DNA of 60,000 nt from Symsagittifera roscoffensis (GCF_963678635.1 NC_087067.1:34749509-34809508); one strand, 5' to 3'; positions 38,201-47,903 are shown, counted from the stretch's first letter. The notes: generated by a model not told the origin, from the sequence alone. Numbers and translations are program-made.

Positions 38201-41200
38201 AGATTTTCGTTCTGAAGTATTTGGTGATATTTTTCTAAAACATTGAACATTTCGTCTTTTGTTTGTGATTGCATAAAAACATCGTCTAAATAGGTGATTG
38301 CGTTTTTCTTGAGTATTAGTGGTCTAAAAATTTTGCTCATAAAAGCTGAAAATGCTGCTGGTCCTATGGATATTCCATAGAATAAGCGGTTGAATTCATA
38401 TTGTTGGTTTCCGATAACAAATTGTGTTAAACGTCGTGATTGTTCATCTAGTGGCATTTGATTGTATGCACTATTCATATCGGCGGTTGTGAAGTATTTG
38501 CCGTTTATTTTTGTTAAAATATTTTGTATTGGTTCAATGGGCCAATTACATTTTGATTCATCTATGAGTGAATTGAGGTATCTAGCGTCGAGAACGATTT
38601 TTAATGATTCTCCTTTAGCTAGAATGATAACGGGGTTGATAAATGTGTTGCCTTTTGGATGTTCTTCTTTATTAACTGGTGATATAATGTTGTATTGTTC
38701 TAAAATATCGAGTAATCTGTTTACTTTATCATGTAAGTGAATTGGTACTTTACTTGCTCTCTGTTTTTTGAAAACTGCGTTTGGTTTTAACGGGAGATGT
38801 AGTGATGAACTGATTTTTCCAACATCGAATTTTGATGTTGCATAGACTGATGAATATTTAATTAGCTGTTTGGCTAATTTTTCGAATTCGTCTTGTGTTA
38901 TTTGTGAGTGTTGGAAATTAAACATTGTTAAAAATTTTTGTTGGTCCTCTGTGTAGTTACTTATGTTGAATGTAGGTTTGAAATATGGAGTTTTTGTGAA
39001 ATAATCCGTATTTCTGTTTTCGTTACTTATTATATTATTTATAGATAATTCTTCATTAAGAATTGTAGATTGGCAAATATCTAGTAATTGGAGTATATTA
39101 TTTACGCGATAGGCTTTTTCGTGTATTGGTGATATTGTAGCGTTGGTTTCACAATATCCTAAAAGTCCTAAAGGTAATGTTACTTGGTAAGGTGTGTTGT
39201 TATAGACATGTAAGGAAATGATATCTGAATTCGAATTTTTCAAATATTTTATGGATGATATTGTGATTTTGAAAAATTTGTGAATAGGTTTGAATTCAAA
39301 TTCTGACATATAAAATTTTTCTTTGTTTTGTTCTTTATCATATTGGTGAACTTGTTTGATTGAAAAATTATAGATATTTCCTGATAGTGGTTTTAGGTGT
39401 TTTCTTTGTTGGTTAAATATCGGGTAGAATTTTGAAAAGAATGGTGGTTGTTTATTTAATCTTTGAAAAAATGTTAAGGATGTTTCTTTTGTTTTTGTAT
39501 ATTTATCTTTGATTAATATTTTACTATTTAGTATGTTAATTGTTGGTATATACTTCGAAATAAATGGTATTCCAATGATATTATATTTAATGTCAGTGAT
39601 ATGGAATATTTGTTTAAATGGCTTATTTAAAATTTTGCTTTGTTCCATTGTTCTGGTGGGGAGGAGAAATAATTGGATTTTTCCGTAGTTTATCAATGTT
39701 GATCCTTGTGCTGTTGCTAACTTACTGGAGGTTTCAAGAGGTGTTAGCTTTGGGTGTAAAGTTTTTATTTCATTCCATGTGGGGATGTTTATTATGTTTG
39801 ATTCTGCTCCTGAATCAATTAAAAAATCTATTTCAAGGTCTGGTGGTTGAAATTCTTTGTTTCTTGGGCTTTCTAAGAGAAATGGCATTGTCCAAATTTT
39901 TTCTTTGGGTTGTTCTTTTTGTATATTTTGATAAATGTGGTTTGTATTCAAGCATTTTGTTTTGGTAATTTTATTGGTTTGATCTGTAGTGTTAATCTCG
40001 TTTGTTTCTTGCGTCGTTGGTGTGGAATTTATGGGTGTAGTGTAATAATTTTGAAGAAATTCTGATTGATTTTCATATATGTGTGACGGAAAGGGTTGTT
40101 CATATATGACAGATTCATAGTCATTTTCGACTTTTATCATATTGATAGAAAGAGTGTTTTCAGTATCACTTTCTGAATCTGATGATGTACAGTTTATTTG
40201 ATTGAGTTGTAACGTGTCAGTTACTGTGTCATCAATACCTGGAGGGTCTGATGTTGTTTCTGGGTTAGATTGTACTTGATTGATTTGTCTTTGATGTTTA
40301 GGTGTACTACTTCTGTGGCGATTATTAGAATTATTATAGTTATTATTATTCCGGTGTGGTGATTGGGAATAATTTCTATAACGATTATTATAACTTGAGT
40401 GTCGATTTTGTGAATTATTTCGCGATCTGTTTTGGTAATTATTGTTTGGTCTGTTATAGTTCGATCTATTATATGAGTTATTCCTTGATTGATTGTTCGG
40501 GTAATTCTGGTTTCGGTTGTTTGAATAACTTCTATTTCGATTATAGGAGTAGTTTCTATTCCTATTGTATGATGAATTTCGTGATTGGTTGTTTGGATAG
40601 TAGTTATTTCTTGATTGGGAATTAGATCTAGAAACAAATCGTTGTGTATTTGAATTTGATCTTGAGTAGTTATTTCGACTATTTGGTCTATTGTAGTGAT
40701 TTTGTGATGAATTATACGTGTTTCTTCGTTCTGGTGATCTTCCTCTATAACTTGAGTTATATGGTGATTGATTTCTTGTATAGTTTGTATTGTTCGGGAG
40801 TGGTTTTCCTGAACTGTTATTGCTGTGGACTGTTTTGTTCGGTAGATTTTGATCTTTTTTCATGTATTGATAGAATGATTTATTTGGTTCTTTATATTTT
40901 TGAGGTTTATTTTGATTGTCTTGCTGTTTTTGTCTACATTCGGAAATACTATGTCCGTATCGTCGGCAATAATTACACCATTTTTTGAAAGATGGTTTGC
41001 CTTTAAAGTTCGGGTTCTTTTCGTAAATATTGAGCATTTCAGTGATTTTTTCAACGAGGTCTGTCTCTGATTCCTGTATATTATTAATATTAGTGGGAGT
41101 CGTTTCAATTCTATTAACGTATTGTAATTTCAGATTTTCCGTTTCTTCTAGTTTCATCGTGATTTCTGCTTGTTCTAATTTGTCTACTAGTTTTCGAAAA

Positions 41201-43500
41201 TCTAAATCGGGTTCTCGAATTGAAGAAGGATGGGATGCTCTCTTTTTTATTGCTATTTTCCTTAATTGTGGTGTTAAGGTCATCATTAAGATTTCTGTCA
41301 TCTTTGTGTTTTTATAGTCATGTGTATTTAATGAATATGCTTTTCGAACTAGTGTTTCGATTCGTACTGCTATTTGCTTGATGGTTTCGTTTGGTAATCT
41401 GCGAATTTCATTACATAAAACTCTTTGTTGTTGTTTGTTTCTTTCGGAGTCAAACATTTTTGAAAATTCCTGTGTAAACCTTTTCCAGTTTGATTTTATT
41501 TCTAGAGGTAGTACTGAAAACCATTTTTGGGCTGCGCCATCTAAGGTTGTTTGTATTAACGCTGTGCGTCGATGTATCCAATTTTGATGTAGTGGCGTAT
41601 TAATTGGTTCAGGTCCAATATTTAAAATCAGGTTTGCTGTTACTGCATTTAAATAATCTTCTACAGAGTATTCAGGGTCTGTTCCTGTGAAAACCATTAA
41701 AGGTTTGTTTGATGTTATTGATGATCCACCCATAAGGTATGGATTCATTGTCATTTGTAATGATTCTGCTGCATTTGGCATTTGAGAAAAATTTGAAAGT
41801 TGGTTTCTTGTTATTTCATGTTGTTGGAGATAATATGGGAGTGGTATTTCATTTTGCATTTGTGATGGTTGATACGAGTGTGCAGTCATTGGATTTTGTT
41901 GTTGAATTGGTTGAAAAGATTGTGTATTAATTAGATTTTGTTGTTGAATTGGTTGTTGATGTTGTGCATCTATTGGTTGTGGAGAAAAATTTCTATGATT
42001 TGTACGTGTTTTCTGTATTCCTTGTCTACGATATTCTTGAGTATTTGGTGCAAATATATCTGGTTGTAAGAAATCATCATCTGAGGATAAATAATCCATT
42101 TGATAAGATGTTTGTTTTTTATTTTTATTTTGTTGAAAAAATGGGTAATTTTCACTGTGATCCTGTGGAGGATTTGTTTGGAAATTTATTGAATTAGGTT
42201 GGGTCATTGGGTTATCCCAATTTCGAGATCTTGTATATTGGTTAAAATTCCTTTGTGGTTGATTATATGTTTTTGATGGATGTGTATAATTATAATTATG
42301 GTCTGTAAAGTTGTTTCTAGTGAATGTTTTGCGTGTTTTTGATGGTATTGTCATGGGTCTGTATGTTTGGTAATCTATATGTGAATATTTAGGGGCAACC
42401 GAAGGTTTAACGGTTGATTGTAAGGTTACCTGTGTTTGTGAAGGATTTGTATTTCTTGGTGTTGTTAAATTTGGGCGTATTGGTGAAATACTTTGTTGTG
42501 TAGTTGTTGTGTGTACAATTTCTTCATTTATGAAGTGTGATGGTGTCTGGATATCTTGTTGAGTAAGATTCCTAGTTCCATTGAGGTTTTCATTGTGTAT
42601 AACTGTAGAGTTTAAACTATTATTTTGTGTATCGGGTAAAAATGTATTATAGTTTAATGGTGTTGCATCAATGGTTAATGGTATTACTTTTACATAATCT
42701 CTTATGTAAGATATCGTACTTATTGCTTGACTTGAGATTGATTGTGGGAAGCTTATAAATGCTGGATGAGACCATTCGGGGTCCCAAACATAATCTGATT
42801 GTTCTGTGATAGCGGTATCATCGTTCGAGTTTTGGGGTCTAAAATTTTTTCTTGCTTGTGCAATTAAATCAATATTGTGTGTGAAATAATCTATTATGAA
42901 CCATGCCAAAATTTTTTGTAGATCGTGTTTTGTATGTTGTGAAACGTCGTCTTTCGTGAAATTTTCTTTAATGATGTTTAAATAACTAGAGAGTAGTGTG
43001 ATTTCATGTCGTACTTTCAAATGTTTAGATGTTTCTGTCGGTGAGACATTTGTTATTGGGATTTCGTTTTCTAATATCGAAATATAACTATATATTATTG
43101 CGAAAACTTCATTGGTGAATATGGAGTTTGCTCTTTGTGAGTTTTGATATTGGATGCTTTTTATATATTCTGAAAAAACTTTTGAAAATTCTAAATCAAG
43201 ATCGTCTGTTTGAATTGTATATTTTCTATTATTATGGTTTGGTGAGGTGAATTCTATGGAGTAGATTCCATACTGTTGTGTTATGTTGCATATATCTTTT
43301 AAGTAGTGGTCTATGATTTGTCTTTTGATTTTTACATCTGGGAACTCTGTTTTACATGGACTAATTCCGGGTTCAAATAAATTTACGAGTAAATTTTGAC
43401 AAAATATGTGTTGTCCTCTATCAGTATCTGCGTCTACTATAAAAGGAAAGATTTCATCATCATCTGGAGTTTCTTCACCTGGAGTGTGCGTTGAGCTCAT
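35278..43500 (-). CDS. gag-pol: Giant element Gag-Pol, single 2740-codon frame
   Basis: One uninterrupted frame from ATG 43498-43500 to TAA 35278-35280. Approximate residues: 1-560 disordered Q/N/T-rich Gag N terminus; 590-800 capsid-like domain (MVFTGTDPEYSVEDYLNAVT, DGAAQKWFSVLP); 840-855 zinc knuckle CNYCRRYGHSISEC; 950-1080 N/S/R/Y-rich nucleic-acid-binding tract; about 1230 protease DSGAESN; 1560-1780 RT with LDARYLNSL, TADMNSAYNQMPL and catalytic TYLDDVF (about 1737); 1885-2010 RNase H (CDASNFGIGAAL, TDHKPI, DTLSRN); 2255-2300 integrase HHCC finger; D about 2321, D about 2382 (TDNGTEF) and E about 2417 (GLVEGMNR), spacing typical of DDE integrase; about 2590 RKGPYQI (GPY/F module); then a charged tail. 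Gag and Pol are fused without stop or frameshift, so the ratio must be set by processing or splicing. Confidence 0.95.
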   Translation of the reverse strand: MSSTHTPGEETPDDDEIFPFIVDADTDRGQHIFCQNLLVNLFEPGISPCKTEFPDVKIKRQIIDHYLKDICNITQQYGIYSIEFTSPNHNNRKYTIQTDDLDLEFSKVFSEYIKSIQYQNSQRANSIFTNEVFAIIYSYISILENEIPITNVSPTETSKHLKVRHEITLLSSYLNIIKENFTKDDVSQHTKHDLQKILAWFIIDYFTHNIDLIAQARKNFRPQNSNDDTAITEQSDYVWDPEWSHPAFISFPQSISSQAISTISYIRDYVKVIPLTIDATPLNYNTFLPDTQNNSLNSTVIHNENLNGTRNLTQQDIQTPSHFINEEIVHTTTTQQSISPIRPNLTTPRNTNPSQTQVTLQSTVKPSVAPKYSHIDYQTYRPMTIPSKTRKTFTRNNFTDHNYNYTHPSKTYNQPQRNFNQYTRSRNWDNPMTQPNSINFQTNPPQDHSENYPFFQQNKNKKQTSYQMDYLSSDDDFLQPDIFAPNTQEYRRQGIQKTRTNHRNFSPQPIDAQHQQPIQQQNLINTQSFQPIQQQNPMTAHSYQPSQMQNEIPLPYYLQQHEITRNQLSNFSQMPNAAESLQMTMNPYLMGGSSITSNKPLMVFTGTDPEYSVEDYLNAVTANLILNIGPEPINTPLHQNWIHRRTALIQTTLDGAAQKWFSVLPLEIKSNWKRFTQEFSKMFDSERNKQQQRVLCNEIRRLPNETIKQIAVRIETLVRKAYSLNTHDYKNTKMTEILMMTLTPQLRKIAIKKRASHPSSIREPDLDFRKLVDKLEQAEITMKLEETENLKLQYVNRIETTPTNINNIQESETDLVEKITEMLNIYEKNPNFKGKPSFKKWCNYCRRYGHSISECRQKQQDNQNKPQKYKEPNKSFYQYMKKDQNLPNKTVHSNNSSGKPLPNNTNYTRNQSPYNSSYRGRSPERRNTYNSSQNHYNRPNSRNNYSRSNSNTQRFVSRSNSQSRNNYYPNNQSRNSSYNRNRNYSYNRNRSYSNNRNQNYPNNQSRNNSYNRSNYNRPNNNYQNRSRNNSQNRHSSYNNRYRNYSQSPHRNNNNYNNSNNRHRSSTPKHQRQINQVQSNPETTSDPPGIDDTVTDTLQLNQINCTSSDSESDTENTLSINMIKVENDYESVIYEQPFPSHIYENQSEFLQNYYTTPINSTPTTQETNEINTTDQTNKITKTKCLNTNHIYQNIQKEQPKEKIWTMPFLLESPRNKEFQPPDLEIDFLIDSGAESNIINIPTWNEIKTLHPKLTPLETSSKLATAQGSTLINYGKIQLFLLPTRTMEQSKILNKPFKQIFHITDIKYNIIGIPFISKYIPTINILNSKILIKDKYTKTKETSLTFFQRLNKQPPFFSKFYPIFNQQRKHLKPLSGNIYNFSIKQVHQYDKEQNKEKFYMSEFEFKPIHKFFKITISSIKYLKNSNSDIISLHVYNNTPYQVTLPLGLLGYCETNATISPIHEKAYRVNNILQLLDICQSTILNEELSINNIISNENRNTDYFTKTPYFKPTFNISNYTEDQQKFLTMFNFQHSQITQDEFEKLAKQLIKYSSVYATSKFDVGKISSSLHLPLKPNAVFKKQRASKVPIHLHDKVNRLLDILEQYNIISPVNKEEHPKGNTFINPVIILAKGESLKIVLDARYLNSLIDESKCNWPIEPIQNILTKINGKYFTTADMNSAYNQMPLDEQSRRLTQFVIGNQQYEFNRLFYGISIGPAAFSAFMSKIFRPLILKKNAITYLDDVFMQSQTKDEMFNVLEKYHQILQNENLKAAPDKSHFFLTRVKFLGHNIERKTITPLKSRIDAIQKLQPPTNKKKIQEFLGMLNFLSKHVYKMQLYLRPFYNILRQQNNFEWNTEHQTRFEEVKKLLTEQISNTIPDSNQPFYAMCDASNFGIGAALLQSHNGTNKMNLISANSRLFTQAELRLSTLMRECTAIIYTLTEYEFLILGSKHPTVLFTDHKPIIFLFTQKSNPNHRVYRFQLILMKFPNLHIVWTAGKNLALPDTLSRNTPPELLTRKTTVEIPKNIKFYLAENETSPRLECKYAVKTDIEQSQINSLQHFPLYLDCQNNHYEVDLLGTSTFKPIPYSQWIKNNTQQKRTKQHPPKKDHFPLIEKEDLTDKINLSGPQTNDSKYTINQVFDLHDPLDTIPLSKLEIENIFLPPTEIITISTLKQYQNLDPVIRQLKSWHKYKTKPIKADSTILGNKTLLRYFRKFNNTTINENTDLLEYNLNESTVPCLPLSMILIAFNISHTQNIKGHSGSEKTYSNFIQNFYFPNAPIWIKVLCNDCIVCQLNKPYPNQKQIAQKQDFKGQSLYFNHRISFDTKGPISPSSEGNSYIMVIVDAFTHYVALNPVPHCNAYYAYTTLYEHWIAKFGLPEILVTDNGTEFINNEIITLCHLYNIKHKPRTSHAPWTNGLVEGMNRSLQEYLRCIINGNDTKYTEWSADVKLFPLAYNSQITTTLGMSPYEMVFNQKPRKPIMFTANSHKNAQGYCQPNKDSICYNLPLHTHDEDHFHHPQILKLASGTHTEWILNRDKKHNEIYQKITKKLLQRQNINEQINSRFTPASDLKIGTFVLIPNFNTQKGISKKLQPLRKGPYQIIAKPTDVTYKITDSNKKEIVQHRNNLLPYYPKEYALRELTQLYSFTGLKIIQNEPHLKNTEPNDNPTENQNTKPIATKNNTQNHKESPKQRKNRKMTEQIIPQEQIDKSENRKTTRLRNQPRKNYKIFIPQSKILKKVEFQK
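43475..43481 (-). promoter_or_regulatory. Candidate major splice donor at the ORF0 stop / gag start
   Basis: In minus orientation CAG|GTGA follows the seventh gag codon. The GT is at plus coordinates 43478-43477. It matches the eukaryotic donor consensus and is well placed to make subgenomic env and accessory mRNAs. Confidence 0.4.
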
Positions 43501-43945
43501 TTTTTCGTTCGATTACTGTTAATATGTAATTATTAATTTGTCGAATTGGTTGATTCCAATTGTATAAATGTACTGGTTTGTGTTTATACTGCTTTTTTAT
43601 TCTTCTTTTTCCTCTTTTTGATGAATTTGAAGTTGTTTCTGAGTCAGAAAAATATAATTGATCGTGAAGTGGGTAATAATTTTTATCTATTGATTCTTTT
43701 AGTTTGTAAAGTTCGTCTAAACTATTGGTTTCTGATTCTGAAAATGCGTTTCGATTTTTTGAAAATCTTTTTCGTGTTATTTGTCTTTGTTTCGTTATTA
43801 TTTTTCTTTTTAGTGTTTGTCGTTTTGTTCGAATGTATCCAACTGTTTGTGTATGAGGTGTGATTACAAGGTCGTATTTTTTGTTATCTATTTCACAATT
43901 GTGTAAAACGATTGTTTGTTTATTTCCTAGGTTTTTAAATGACAT
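43475..43945 (-). CDS. Basic 156-aa ORF preceding gag (ORF0)
   Basis: ATG 43943-43945, TGA 43475-43477; overlaps the gag start by 26 nt in another frame. It is very basic in the middle (KRQTLKRKIITKQRQITRKR), with an acidic/Ser stretch (SESETNSLDELYK, FSDSETTSNSSKRG), and could bind nucleic acid or carry a nuclear signal. Its stop codon lies within a consensus splice donor (CAG|GTGAAG), so splicing could remove the stop and extend it with downstream exons. No family recognised. Confidence 0.65.
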   Translation of the reverse strand: MSFKNLGNKQTIVLHNCEIDNKKYDLVITPHTQTVGYIRTKRQTLKRKIITKQRQITRKRFSKNRNAFSESETNSLDELYKLKESIDKNYYPLHDQLYFSDSETTSNSSKRGKRRIKKQYKHKPVHLYNWNQPIRQINNYILTVIERKNELNAHSR

Positions 43946-44878
43946 AAGGTTTAGGATGACGGATGCAAAAGGTTGTTAAATGATTTCTATTTTCCTAAAC
44001 TGTTAGTTCTTACGATTTTTTGATTAGCTTAACCTGGGTCTGTTTGTTCAGGGTTGGAGAGAAAAGTATATCGATTCCGAAGAATGATTTTTTACTTTCT
44101 CGTGGCTAGTATAAGTTAAGGTGTTAACTTACTTAATCTTACTTAGGGGTAGTGATTGTGTTCAAGGGTTGGAGAATAGTAAATCGATCCACAAGGTTCA
44201 GGTATAATTAGAACGCGAGTAGTTCGTTAGATACTATTTTAAACTTACTAAGTCTAAGATTTATCCTGGGTCTGGTAAGAGGGGGGGTCAAGTGAAGGAT
44301 GAATAACCGAAGTTCTTCACTGTTTATCCTAATTTGAATGATTAGTTTTGTTTAAAAATTTCTATTAGTCTTAGGTCTTTAGAAAGGGTTGGGTAGTGAA
44401 TCGACGTTTGAGGTCGTTAGACACTAATTAAGTGGGTGGGGGAGAACAAAGTTGTTCTGTTTGATCCAAGGATAAGCCTTGATGATCAAATTTGAAATTT
44501 AATTAAGTAGAAAATGATTTAAGATCCAAGGATAAGCCTTGATGATCTGGTTTTAAAATTAAGTGAATTTAAGTTTTAATAAAATTTTAAATATGTGTAA
44601 AGGAAAGTTTTAGTGTTTTGATGATATTAGTGGGTTTATGATTGCTGTTATGTTTTAGGTGATGGAGCTGGAACAACAGGATGATTTATGATTACTAACC
44701 ATTTATTGTCATGCTACTAATTTTTATTTTTTATTTTTCAATAAATATTTTTCAAACATGTTTTGTATATTACTGCAGAATTTTAGGAAAACGATCTTAG
44801 ATCTTTTTATCAATCGTTATTGTATATTAATAATTTTGTTTAGCGCCTGAAATGATTTTGAAGATTAACTTCAAGGTT

Positions 44879-45112
44879 TTATGTTTGCAAATGAAAATCT
44901 AAATTCATTGCCAGTAGTATTCTAAATATAAAAGTTTGTTCTGGTTTTTGCCTAACTATCATATAGCTATATGGCAAGTTTCTACTCTGTCGTATGTCGT
45001 CTCTGGTTCGAGGTCTTCTTCCAATTCCGGGTAGTTCTGTTATGGTTCGGAATATTGGCTCTGATCTATTGAGTCGTAGAGACATTTCGATTAAATTATT
45101 GTCGTATAACAT
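44879..45112 (-). CDS. Small leader ORF, 77 aa
   Basis: First ATG after the primer-binding site (45110-45112). Arg-rich centre (GIGRRPRTRDDIRQSRN). It could be a real small accessory protein or a translation-regulating upstream ORF. No family recognised. Confidence 0.35.
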   Translation of the reverse strand: MLYDNNLIEMSLRLNRSEPIFRTITELPGIGRRPRTRDDIRQSRNLPYSYMIVRQKPEQTFIFRILLAMNLDFHLQT

Positions 45113-45181
45113 TTTGTAAATGTTTTTGTCTAATTTCTAATCTATTTTGGTTAATTCTAAGCTATTAAGGTCTTGTTCGAG

Positions 45182-45197
45182 ACTTATGGTCGCACCA
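45182..45197 (-). other. Primer-binding site of the giant element
   Basis: Two bases after the LTR the minus strand reads TGGTGCGACCATAAG. TGG plus an 8-nt acceptor-like match is expected of a tRNA 3' end. The tRNA species could not be assigned; extension into the T-arm (TCTCGAAC) is out of register by one base. Confidence 0.6.
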
Positions 45198-45199
45198 GA

Positions 45200-45609
45200 T
45201 GAGTTAGGACCGATGTGGTTAACTCATAGAGTAATTTCGGATAGGGTACACCGTCTGCTCGTCACGCTATCTTATTTTCGGCCGGATAGATTCGTGCAAC
45301 TTCTTAGTCTAATACCGATCCTAATCTTACTCTTATACTATCTAGTCTCAGGTTGTTTAACTAGTCTCTGCTAGGCTCAATAGATCTAGGGTATACTGGT
45401 TTATTGCGGTTGCTGAAGTGCTCGGGAGAGTCCAACTAATTTCTAAGTTAAATTCAAATCTCTCTGGTGCTGAAATTACAAGTAACTTCAGCACTTACAA
45501 ATAAGTGGGTTGTTAGTTAGATGGATCGTGATTGGTTAATATTAAATACTTTACATTGGTAAAACATTTAATTTATCCAATCATAAAATATAGTTTAGAT
45601 CAGGTTCCA
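45200..45609 (-). repeat. 5' LTR of the giant element
   Basis: 410 bp, identical by eye to the 3' LTR at 26687-27096. Drives transcription to the left. Confidence 0.95.
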
Positions 45610-45613
45610 CAGG

Positions 45614-47520
45614 TGAGAACTGAAAATTTTCACAGAAAAATTAACTTATGTAAAAAAACTTCGGGAACTCCTTGAATCAGGCATTCATCAGAAAACAGAG
45701 CGTTACCTTAGAACGCCACAAGTTTTTCGGAGACAGAGAAAGCAAAGAACAACTCTGGGAAGCCAAAACGGAAATTGCCAAGCAAAATGACATCTTCAAA
45801 GGAGAAAACGAATGGATCAGGGATGTTTTCCGAGTTAACATGACTAAAGGCATTCAAAGAAAATTGTCGACAGATTTACTCTTTTACAATAAAAACACTA
45901 AACGTAGCCTTTGAAAAAAGATAACAAAGCATCTCAAGATGAGGGATTGCTTCAAACATGCACAATTTAATTGTAACTATTCCTCAAAGTTGTAGAAAAA
46001 GAGAGCCAACGTTAGCTGTAGATTTAGAAACGTGGGAAAAAATAATGAAGAGGAACTTGGCACTCTGTGCACTAAAAGACGCTCTCTGTAAAGCATGCAA
46101 TTTTAACAGTCAATTTACCAGAAATTGTAAACCCGGAAAGAATAAAGTAAATATTGTGAACTTCTTAAAACCGATGTTTTGAATCTATGGGATCAGCCTG
46201 CCATAAATGGCCAATGTATCACGAACGCAACATACTTCCACATGTCACTATCGAAGTCTTCTAGGATAACTTTCTTTTTTTCACGAACTTTTAAGCATTT
46301 GAGTCATTTGTGATTTCAGTTCGTTAATTCCGGTGGATTGTTATGGAAAAATACCAGATCAATTTTGTTTTTTTTTTCAAAAAAAATTGGAAAACCAAGA
46401 TTTCAAATAAAAGCTTCATGAACGGTCCCACTTTATCGGTTAACATCAACAAGCAAGATTTGAATTGTGCAAAACTTGAAAGATAAAATTAAAAAGTTAG
46501 ATGATGTGGCGAATATAGTTTTATGTGTCCAACTTTAACCAAAAGTTTTCAAAACAACAGAGTTTTAAAAATAATGGCCACATGCGAAACGTACATGACT
46601 GGTAGACAACGTCGCATCTCAGTTGTCGAAAATCTGCAACGTTATGACTGTGTTTTTATGGATCTCAAAAACAGACATAATCAATTGAGTTTGGACAAAT
46701 TTTTTAATTCTTTTTTTTACAAATTGAGAGTTGTTGGTGGAAAATTATTGAATGTATAACAATTATTAACACTTTTTTAAGGGTTACTAGACATGAATTT
46801 CAAAGAACGGTGGATTCAAGCATCGAAGAAGTTCTTTTCACTAACGTATACTTCGACGATATTTCAATTTCTTTTAAGAATGATTTTACGATTTTAACGA
46901 AATTAATCAGCTTTAGATAAACACAAAGACCCCGCAAAATGGCCTCAGTGAAAATTTTTGAAAGAAAAACTGAATGGCTATTGAGTTTTAAGAACTCAGA
47001 GTCTGCCGTTATCCCTTTGGAAGATGAAACCGCCTCAAATTAATCTATTACCATCCCTTGAAAAACTAAAAGAATTTCGTCACTTTTTTGGGTAAACTAA
47101 TCAGTTCATGAAGTTTGCCCCTACCTCAACTTCTTTAGGAAGTCCATTGCGAGCCCTCCTAAACGTGGAATCGAAAAACATTTGTTCCAATGAATAAACA
47201 ATTGACTTTGAAAAATTTAAAACCGACATTGTATGCCTGGCCCAAATTACACAATTCGACAAAAACTAAAACGCGAGAGTTGAAATCGATAATTCACACC
47301 GCGGATTTCCTGGGGAATGACTGGAGATTTTTTTCAAATGTGAGTAGATTTTTGAACCCTTTTGAAGCGAAAAAGTCAACTGAGTTCTAACTATCAGTTG
47401 AGCATACGCATACAAAAAGATTTCATACGGCTCAATTTTGGAGGTGATTACTAAATTCAAGGCTGTACTATCGGCACTGTACTGCAATCACAGGAAAAAA
47501 CCCATCATAGTCGCTGAACA
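45614..47520 (+). pseudogene. Decayed gypsy element (gag-RT-RNase H remnants), host of the giant insertion
   Basis: LERHKFFGDRESKEQLWEAK and WIRDVFRVNM (about 45690-45850) parallel M1 Gag (YERYKLF..., KVRDLFISKM). A zinc knuckle-like CKACNFNSQFTRNC is at about 46090-46130. RT box YFDDISIS is at about 46848-46871. The RT thumb/connection (LEKLKEFRHFFG, TNQFMKFAPT) is at about 47055-47115. The RNase H stretch EVITKFKAVLSALYCNH is at about 47441-47491, where the catalytic TDHKA motif has become TKFKA. Numerous stops. It is related to M1 and M2 but older than both. Confidence 0.7.
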
Positions 47521-47903
47521 AAATGAGCACAAAGTTTTTTGATATTTAGTTTTATTGTTTATTATTTAGCCGGCTAAACATGGGTTTTACAGACTTGTTT
47601 CTGGAATTTCATACATTTTTCTTCATCAAACTATGACAAAAAAGTATAGATGCAGCAAATTCTATGAATCAATAAATTATTCCAACGAATAAGAAACCTG
47701 TCCTAATTCCGCGCAGCAATCTGATTGCTCAAATAAAAAAAAGTTTTTTTCACTTTTATTTCAATTTTTACCTTTTTTTATCTAATTTTTTTTTCAAATT
47801 TGAAAACATTTCCAATGAATTCTTCAGTTGTAAAAATTTCGAAAAAAAACTAGGAATTACCGCGAAACAACAAAATGCCAGACATCCTAATCGAAGAAGA
47901 TAG
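47521..47903. other. AT-rich spacer left of M2
   Basis: No gene; poly-A/T tracts only. Ends at the M2 target duplication. Confidence 0.5.

Larger units (their letters stand above)
43946..45199 (-). other. Leader of the giant element with repeated motifs
   Basis: About 1.25 kb between LTR and ORF0. GATCCAAGGATAAGCCTTGA occurs twice 60 bp apart (44463 and 44523, plus strand; the full match is 25 bp). The motif GGGTTGGAGA...ATCGAT-like recurs near 44050, 44165 and 44395. A compact, repeat-containing leader is where packaging signals or internal ribosome entry could lie. Confidence 0.6.
26683..45613 (-). mobile_element. 18.9-kb env-bearing Ty3/gypsy-like LTR element with many accessory ORFs
   Basis: The element spans 26687-45609 on the minus strand, with the 4-bp duplication CAGG at 26683-26686 and 45610-45613. 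The 410-bp LTRs (TG...CA) look identical over their length, so insertion is very recent. Along the minus strand: LTR, primer site, leader with a small ORF, basic 156-aa ORF, 2740-codon gag-pol, cluster of tiny ORFs, ATG-less 377-codon ORF, envelope-like glycoprotein, two more ORFs, ~1.6-kb tail, purine-rich tract, LTR. All frames are open. The size and number of extra frames are far beyond ordinary gypsy elements of 5-8 kb and recall complex retroviruses. Confidence 0.92.

Noticed and set aside
39618-39968. Plus-strand hydrophobic frames opposite gag-pol and env (several 60-116 codons)
   Set aside because: They are antisense shadows of an A/C-rich coding strand, which reads as L/F/V/C-rich on the other strand.
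40221-40637. 138-codon minus frame rich in I and T inside gag-pol
   Set aside because: It is a shadow of the N/S/R/Y-rich repeat codons of Gag in another frame.
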